A DNA stretch of 12,048 bases from a candidate division LCP-89 bacterium (GTDB lineage: Bacteria > Electryoneota > B3-LCP), in contig JALGZU010000058.1 of the NCBI GenBank assembly GCA_025774735.1, positions 1 to 12,048 of the forward strand, written 5' to 3'. Shown here piece by piece: positions 8,051 to 12,048 of this stretch; positions within the stretch are counted from its first letter, which is position 1; every line of letters begins with the position of its first letter. Made by a program: the position numbers and the translations under genes. The notes beneath the pieces were generated by a model. The model was given only the letters and a program-made list of their open reading frames with translations, was not told the origin of the DNA and did not search any database.

Positions 8051-8079
8051 TTGACATTCTGTTTAAAAAATGATATATT
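8051..8079 (+). promoter_or_regulatory. Sigma-70 type promoter for the TAXI/DUF481 operon
   Basis: TTGACA (8051-8056) and TATATT (8074-8079) are separated by 17 bases in a very A/T-rich stretch. Transcription would start near 8086, about 18 bases before the structured leader RNA and some 235 bases before the start codon at 8322. Confidence 0.85.
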
Positions 8080-8097
8080 TGTTTATTAACCGCAATT

Positions 8098-8198
8098 GAT
8101 CGGCTGGCAATCTGCGGATAGCGAGCGGTAAGGGAGAACCCGCATCCTAAGGGTGGGTCACTTTGCCGGGATAGATTAAAAGCCTGCTAAATGAAGGC
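8098..8198 (+). promoter_or_regulatory. Candidate riboswitch-like leader RNA, copy 2
   Basis: This is homologous to 671-772 and has the same order of helices. The closing helix CTGGCAA (8104-8110) pairs with TTGCCGG (8163-8169). The inner hairpin ACCCGC (8138-8143) pairs with GTGGGT (8153-8158). The 3' hairpin GCCT (8182-8185) pairs with AGGC (8195-8198). From the start of the inner hairpin to ATGAAGGC the two copies have nearly the same length (about one gap) while many bases differ, and the paired positions change together. AAGGC (8194-8198) also forms the 5' foot of the terminator, so folding of the 3' hairpin would prevent termination. The ligand or signal is unknown. An independent ~160-nt RNA ending at the terminator remains possible. 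Confidence 0.65.
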
Positions 8199-8247
8199 AC
8201 GGTGGGACTCATACTCTGAGATGAGCTGGGTTCCATTGTGCCTTTTT
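8194..8247 (+). terminator. Leader terminator (attenuator) upstream of the TAXI gene
   Basis: AAGGCACGGTGG (8194-8205) pairs over 12 positions with CCATTGTGCCTT (8233-8244), including G-T pairs, with an inner CTCAT/ATGAG helix (8208-8212, 8221-8225). Five T follow (8243-8247), then G and TTTT. It lies 75 bases before the downstream start codon and has no gene upstream on the same transcript, so it acts on the leader itself. Confidence 0.85.
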
Positions 8248-8321
8248 GTTTTCACAGGATATACCCTAATAGAAAACTGTCATTTAGATTCTGCCCCATA
8301 AAATCTGAGGAAAACAAGGCC

Positions 8322-10670
8322 ATGTTGAAGACCAAATCACCTATTCTAATCATTGCAGCCGGATTGGGCGTTGCACTTGCACTTCTGCTCGCTACGTATT
8401 TCCTCCTACCATTGCGCGATCGGGGCCCCTGGGAGGTTACGATAGCTACGGGTACAGAAGGAGGTACATATTTAACGCTGGGGCAACAGCTTGCCCGGAT
8501 TTTGGTAAGGCTCCCGGAAATACAGGAAGCCACGGCTCGGGAGACCGCAGCTTCTGTTGAGAACATTCAGCTCTTGTGTGACTCTAAGGCAGATATCGCC
8601 TTCGTCTTCAATCCTGCACTTACCGATCTTCCGCAGGAAGAGCGCGAAAAGATCTGTGTTCTGGCTCGCTTATATACGGATGTTGTTCAGATCGTGGTGC
8701 GAAAAGATGCGGGAATCCAGAGTTTGACGGATTTGAACGGGAAGAAGGTCTATGTCGGCAAGAAAAAGAGCGGCACAAAAGTCATCGCTGAAGCCATTCT
8801 TAAAGCTCTTCAAATCTTCCCTTCCATGAAGGTAGATGAAGGCAAATATGAGCAGGCATCTCAAATGCTCATAAACGGGGAACTTGATGCGGTTTTTTTC
8901 GTTTCCGGAAAGCGTACAAAAGCTGTGAAGATGGCTCTCGAATCCGGGAAGTGCTATCTCCTGGACCTAAGCGATAGCCTCGTCAGAATCACCGAGAGCA
9001 ACCGTGATGTTTTTGTTGAGGAGATTCCGGCCAATTTCTATGCAAACCAGACAAAACCTGTACTAACAGTGGGTGCAGATGCACTCTTGATGTGTCGCAA
9101 AAATCTTAACGACAACTTAGCGCTTTTAATTCTGAATACTCTATTTGACAACATAGGTGATCTTCTAATTGCACATGCCAGAGCCCATGATATCAGGTTT
9201 GAGAGGGCTTTTGATAGGTTACCGAACAATGTAGAACTTCACCCGAGCGCCATAAAATTTCGGGAGAGGGAGCAGAAAGAACTGCTCATTGCTACCGGTG
9301 CATTCAATGGGAAATACCATGAGTTGGGTAAGACGATGCAAATGCTACTCGCCCAGTACGGTATTTCTGCCAGAGCAGTTCATACGGAGGGATCAATAGA
9401 AAACCTTTCGTTGCTCACACAGAGACCAACCTTAGCAATAATCCAGTATGACGTTGCTCTGGCCTCATATATGGGTAACCCTGAGTTTTCTTATGGGAAG
9501 AAAGAGTCCAGCACGGCTGAGATTGCCATACGAAAAGTTAGAAACATAAGGAGAATCGCAACCCTCCACCCGGAGAAAGTCCACATCATGATTCGGCGTG
9601 ATCAGCTTCCAAATGACATAGGGACACGGCCGACTGTCCAGGCTTTGAGGAATACCCATGTCTGTACCGGACCCGCAAATAGCGGCACGCGCATATTGGC
9701 CCAAGCCATACTCAAACACCACGATATAAACTTAAAGTCTCCCATTCCTCTCTCGGTTCCGGACATGTTGGATAGAATTAATAATGGCGAAATTGCGGCC
9801 GGATTTTTCGTCAGCCATGTGCCCAGCGAGGCGGTTAAAACAATACTAGACAACGAAGAAATCAGGCTTTTGTCTATCGAACCCAAAAAGATGACCAAAT
9901 TGGTTGGATCAGCTATAAGAGCGTCCAGGATAGCTGCCGTCAGATATGGATGCCAACTGGAGGGCGAGCCTGCGGTGGAAACGCTTGAAACAAGGGCCGT
10001 CCTGGTGACGACTGAAGACCTGCCGTTCAACGTCCAGACGATCACGGAGGCGGTTTTCGAAGGAGCTGGAATACTCGGCCTTGAAAAGGAGGCTATGGCC
10101 ACAGATCTTTCAATTCCTGTCCACCCAGAAGCACGCAAATACTACAAGAAGGCGGGTCTTATCCCTTCAAAGCCGCCCTTCGACTGGCTGGCTGCGGCGT
10201 GGCGCTCCCTGGCTTGCATCGTGATACTCGTAACTGGATACCGCGGGTTTCTCCATTGGGGACGGGAGAAAACGGCCAGACTCAGCCGCCAAAGAATTTA
10301 CGACGTATCTGTCAAGATGGGTGAACCGCATTCCGTGGAAAGATTGTTCAAAATTCGCCGTGATATTCGCGAGTGTATCAGAAAGAAATGGTGGCAAGGA
10401 GGCAAGCTGGATGAGGCGCGCCGGCGCAACCTGGAGAAACTGATTGCGGAAAGAATTAGTGACGCTCGAGCAGCTCTCACGACTGAGCTCCTGACGGAAA
10501 TCCGTACGGTGGCGAAGGATAAAGAGTTAGATCGTAAGGGGAAGCTCGAGAGTTTTACCTCTCTTGAGGAACAGATCTGGACGCACATAGAGAGTGGCGA
10601 ACTGAATGAATCCCAGCATGCTTTTTTAATGGGATTGATTCAGAACCAGAGAGCTGCGCTAACTCGTTAG
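8322..10670 (+). CDS. Membrane-anchored protein with two TAXI-type solute-binding domains
   Basis: I place the start at ATG 8322, preceded by GAGG at 8307-8310, giving 782 residues. A longer GTG start at 8238 would lie inside the leader terminator and hide the N-terminal membrane segment, so I reject it. Residues ~7-30 form a hydrophobic anchor or uncleaved signal. Residues ~37-310 resemble TAXI/NMT1-like periplasmic binding proteins (IATGTEGGTYLTLGQQLARI; NIQLLCDSKADIAFV; DLNGKKVYVGKKKSGT; INGELDAVFFVSG). Residues ~319-612 repeat the fold in diverged form (LLIATGAFNGKYHELGKTM; IENLSLL; CTGPANSGTRILAQAIL; INNGEIAAGFFVSHV). A second membrane segment lies at ~623-645, followed by a charged, helix-rich cytoplasmic tail (~646-782). 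Usual TAXI proteins have one domain of about 320 residues and serve TRAP transporters. No TRAP permease is encoded within this window, so a sensing role is possible but inferred. Base composition is lower in GC than in the T9SS genes. Confidence 0.85.
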   Translation: MLKTKSPILIIAAGLGVALALLLATYFLLPLRDRGPWEVTIATGTEGGTYLTLGQQLARILVRLPEIQEATARETAASVENIQLLCDSKADIAFVFNPALTDLPQEEREKICVLARLYTDVVQIVVRKDAGIQSLTDLNGKKVYVGKKKSGTKVIAEAILKALQIFPSMKVDEGKYEQASQMLINGELDAVFFVSGKRTKAVKMALESGKCYLLDLSDSLVRITESNRDVFVEEIPANFYANQTKPVLTVGADALLMCRKNLNDNLALLILNTLFDNIGDLLIAHARAHDIRFERAFDRLPNNVELHPSAIKFREREQKELLIATGAFNGKYHELGKTMQMLLAQYGISARAVHTEGSIENLSLLTQRPTLAIIQYDVALASYMGNPEFSYGKKESSTAEIAIRKVRNIRRIATLHPEKVHIMIRRDQLPNDIGTRPTVQALRNTHVCTGPANSGTRILAQAILKHHDINLKSPIPLSVPDMLDRINNGEIAAGFFVSHVPSEAVKTILDNEEIRLLSIEPKKMTKLVGSAIRASRIAAVRYGCQLEGEPAVETLETRAVLVTTEDLPFNVQTITEAVFEGAGILGLEKEAMATDLSIPVHPEARKYYKKAGLIPSKPPFDWLAAAWRSLACIVILVTGYRGFLHWGREKTARLSRQRIYDVSVKMGEPHSVERLFKIRRDIRECIRKKWWQGGKLDEARRRNLEKLIAERISDARAALTTELLTEIRTVAKDKELDRKGKLESFTSLEEQIWTHIESGELNESQHAFLMGLIQNQRAALTR

Positions 10671-10729
10671 GCAACGTTCACTACGCAGGCTAAAAACAGG
10701 ATGAGTCAACAGAATCATAGGTGAACGCA

Positions 10730-11509
10730 ATGATAAAAAGGATTGTTCGAAAACTAGTAATTGGAACCTCCTTGATGGCGTTCCTTTTATTAGATCCCGG
10801 ATCGATCATTCAGGCGCAAGTCGACACCGAAGCCATGCGGGAATCAAGCATCGAGGAAGGCTGGAAGACGACGCTCTCGCTGAATGCGCTGGCTCAACAG
10901 GGGAATACCGAGGTATTATTCTTCGACACAAAACTGCGATTTGATTACCGGGCGGCAAAACTCCATATCTTCTTCTGCGCCAGTTTGCAGTACGGCGATG
11001 AAAGTGAGGAAAGATTTATCAATGAAGGCTTCATGCACCTGCGCTGGGTACGTTCGCTTGATTCCCGTTTTACCGTTGAAGTTTTCGTCCAGAATGAGTT
11101 CGATGACTCCATTCTTCTGGAAAAGCGAAGGCTGTTGGGTGGTGGCCTCCGGACACTCATTTTAGAAGCAAATAAGATAATTCTTCATATGGGAAACGGT
11201 TTTATGATCGAGCATGAAGATTATACCGATCCCGCCGAGGAAGATAAGAGGCTCTTGCGTTCGACAAATTATTTAACCGGAGAATGGTGGCTCGATGATA
11301 GAATCCAAATTTATTTGACTACATACTTTCAACCGAACGTGGAATCCATATCTGATTACCGCGTCCTATTGAGCAATGGATTGGAATTCAAATTAACTGA
11401 TTTATTATATGCAAATATTAAACTGGGATATAGATTTGACAGTGAACCTCTAAGGGGTATCAAGAAATATGATATCGAAACGGTAAACGGGCTTAGCCTT
11501 ACTTTCTGA
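10730..11509 (+). CDS. DUF481-like outer-membrane beta-barrel protein
   Basis: The start is ATG 10730, five bases after AGGTGA (10719-10724). An in-frame GTG at 10721 lies within that ribosome-binding site and is less likely. The product has 259 residues. Residues 1-~31 are a signal peptide with a lysine/arginine-rich start (cleavage after IQA). The rest alternates polar and hydrophobic residues with many aromatics (WKTTLSLNALAQQGNTEVLFF, FFCASLQYGDESEERFINEG, YANIKLGYRFDSEP) and ends in phenylalanine (LSLTF), typical of a beta-barrel inserted by the BAM complex. The opening segment with GNTE and the regular strand pattern resemble the DUF481/YdiY family, whose role is poorly defined. It begins 59 bases after the TAXI gene with no terminator between, so the two are probably co-transcribed. 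Confidence 0.75.
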   Translation: MIKRIVRKLVIGTSLMAFLLLDPGSIIQAQVDTEAMRESSIEEGWKTTLSLNALAQQGNTEVLFFDTKLRFDYRAAKLHIFFCASLQYGDESEERFINEGFMHLRWVRSLDSRFTVEVFVQNEFDDSILLEKRRLLGGGLRTLILEANKIILHMGNGFMIEHEDYTDPAEEDKRLLRSTNYLTGEWWLDDRIQIYLTTYFQPNVESISDYRVLLSNGLEFKLTDLLYANIKLGYRFDSEPLRGIKKYDIETVNGLSLTF

Positions 11510-11531
11510 CAAGGATTTTTGATTCGATATA

Positions 11532-11577
11532 GGGGCAGACCTCCAACAGGTTAGTCCCTTCTGGATGTGCCTGCCCT
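11532..11577 (+). other. Imperfect hairpin downstream of the barrel gene
   Basis: GGGCAG (11533-11538) pairs with CTGCCC (11571-11576), optionally extended by G11532-T11577. Inside, CCA/TGG and AGG/CCT helices are separated by small loops. There is no T run, and the true terminator follows 11 bases later. It may protect the 3' end of the mRNA or be a degenerate repeat. No function can be assigned. Confidence 0.45.
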
Positions 11578-11587
11578 GAGACTTTAG

Positions 11588-11609
11588 AGCCCCCTTCAGG
11601 GGGCTTTTT
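11588..11609 (+). terminator. Intrinsic terminator after the TAXI/DUF481 operon
   Basis: AGCCCCC (11588-11594) pairs perfectly with GGGGGCT (11599-11605) around a TTCA loop, followed by five T. Confidence 0.95.
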
Positions 11610-11620
11610 AAATTCTCATA

Positions 11621-11646
11621 GTAGCCCGGTCCTTCAGGACTGGGCG
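11621..11646. repeat. REP-like palindrome with GTAG foot
   Basis: GCCCGGTCC (11624-11632) pairs with GGACTGGGC (11637-11645), one G-T pair, around a TTCA loop. GTAG (11621-11624) overlaps the 5' foot, as in REP elements mobilised by REP-associated tyrosine transposases. It has no T run and is not a terminator. Only one copy lies in the window, so repeat status rests on resemblance. Confidence 0.5.
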
Positions 11647-11715
11647 TACCGCTTAATTGGAATCCAAAACCTCAACCGGCAAGAGTATTATTTTTCACAT
11701 ATTCCGGCAAAGATA

Positions 11716-11744
11716 TTGACATCCGTCGTTTAATTTCATATATT
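11716..11744 (+). promoter_or_regulatory. Sigma-70 type promoter for the cytochrome gene
   Basis: TTGACA (11716-11721) and TATATT (11739-11744) are separated by 17 bases. Transcription would start near 11751, giving a short leader of about 63 bases. Confidence 0.85.
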
Positions 11745-11754
11745 TCACTGTCCC

Positions 11755-11808
11755 GGTGCTTGGCTGATGAAACGGTGTGGAAGCACCTCCAGATAAACTG
11801 ATGGAGGT
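11755..11808 (+). promoter_or_regulatory. Leader with alternative hairpins, one masking the ribosome-binding site
   Basis: GGTGCTT (11755-11761) can pair perfectly with AAGCACC (11781-11787). ACCTCCA (11785-11791) can pair perfectly with TGGAGGT (11802-11808), which contains the GGAGG ribosome-binding site of the cytochrome gene. The two helices share bases 11785-11787, so they compete or stack with partial loss. The second form would block translation. This is a plausible translational switch; signal and direction are unknown. Confidence 0.5.
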
Positions 11809-11813
11809 TCTTC

Positions 11814-12048
11814 ATGAAAGTGGCTTCTATTTATCTGTATAGCATATCATCCCTGGCTGCTATCGCGTTCATGTCCCTATCTGTCTGGGCCGATCCCGTC
11901 CCCACGACCATTGACGACTTCTTCCTGCCCGGTTCACAACCAGATCAATCCGGTAGTTTCCAGTCGCCCAACCAGTGTGATAACTGCCACGGCGATTACG
12001 ATCTGACGGCTGAACCCGCTTTCAACTGGCGTGGCGGCATGATGTCGC
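11814..12048 (+). CDS. c-type cytochrome, N-terminal part (truncated by window edge)
   Basis: ATG 11814 follows GGAGG (11803-11807) by six bases. The visible 78 residues begin with a signal peptide (1-26, cleavage after VWA), so the protein is exported and heme is attached in the periplasm. Residues 55-59 are CDNCH, a CXXCH heme-c attachment site, followed by an acidic stretch and FNWRGGMM, a context I associate with multiheme cytochromes of uncultured FCB-type bacteria. The number of further hemes cannot be seen. It has its own promoter and leader, separate from the preceding operon. A role in extracytoplasmic electron transfer is likely; the partner is unknown. Confidence 0.8.
   Translation, partial: MKVASIYLYSISSLAAIAFMSLSVWADPVPTTIDDFFLPGSQPDQSGSFQSPNQCDNCHGDYDLTAEPAFNWRGGMMS

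Noticed and set aside
8238..8321. Possible 28-residue N-terminal extension of the TAXI gene from GTG 8238
   Set aside because: It begins inside the 3' arm of the leader terminator, has no ribosome-binding site, and would place charged residues before the membrane anchor; ATG 8322 has a GAGG upstream.
11763..11785. Hammerhead-like core words (CTGATGA followed by a GAA)
   Set aside because: There is no stem II between the two words, GAAG replaces GAAA, and no cleavage-site helix is visible.
11755..11790. A third copy of the structured leader RNA before the cytochrome gene
   Set aside because: Only scattered similarity (ATGAA, ACGGTG) to 8190-8206; the closing helix, the inner hairpin and the terminator are all missing.
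1..12048. tRNA or rRNA genes, CRISPR arrays, insertion sequences
   Set aside because: I saw no cloverleaf-like sequence, no regularly spaced direct repeats outside coding repeats, and no transposase-like frame.

Overview
The window looks like part of a chromosome from an uncultured bacterium of the broad Fibrobacteres-Chlorobi-Bacteroidetes (FCB) side of the tree, probably one of the candidate phyla (KSB1, Zixibacteria, Marinimicrobia or Calditrichaeota-like) rather than a classical Bacteroidetes. Four consecutive genes end in a type IX secretion (T9SS) type A sorting domain with the NPFNP...FDASNLASG.Y.YR...KMVL.K signature. The promoters are ordinary sigma-70 type (TTGAC-like, 17 nt, TATATT) and not the Bacteroidetes TTTG/TAnnTTTG type. 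All genes read on the + strand. The phylum is inferred; no rRNA or other marker gene is present.

Layout. 1-510: 3' end of a T9SS cargo gene, then a terminator. 511-869: promoter, a structured leader RNA and an intrinsic terminator in front of a two-gene unit of secreted proteins, a seven-bladed LVIVD propeller (870-2495) and an FG-GAP/VCBS-like propeller (2521-4509), closed by a strong terminator. 4510-4753: promoter for a large secreted subtilisin-like protease (4754-7954), followed by its terminator. 7955-8321: a second promoter plus a second copy of the same structured leader RNA and terminator, in front of a membrane-anchored protein with two TAXI-type solute-binding domains (8322-10670) and a DUF481-like outer-membrane beta-barrel (10730-11509). 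11510-11813: hairpin, terminator, a REP-like palindrome, a promoter and a leader that can sequester the ribosome-binding site of a c-type cytochrome gene (11814 to the right edge, truncated).

How it fits together. The left two thirds make cell-envelope proteins exported by Sec and then by T9SS: adhesive or scaffold propellers and a protease, all carrying the same Ig-like module in front of the sorting signal. The right third encodes inner-membrane/periplasmic binding, an outer-membrane barrel and electron transfer.

The most notable observation is that the LVIVD and TAXI genes, unrelated in protein sequence and 7.4 kb apart, share a leader RNA of about 100 nt. The two copies have compensating base-pair changes, and in both an AAGGC strand can pair either with the RNA element or with the downstream terminator. 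This is the layout of a transcription-attenuating riboswitch. I do not recognise it as a known class.
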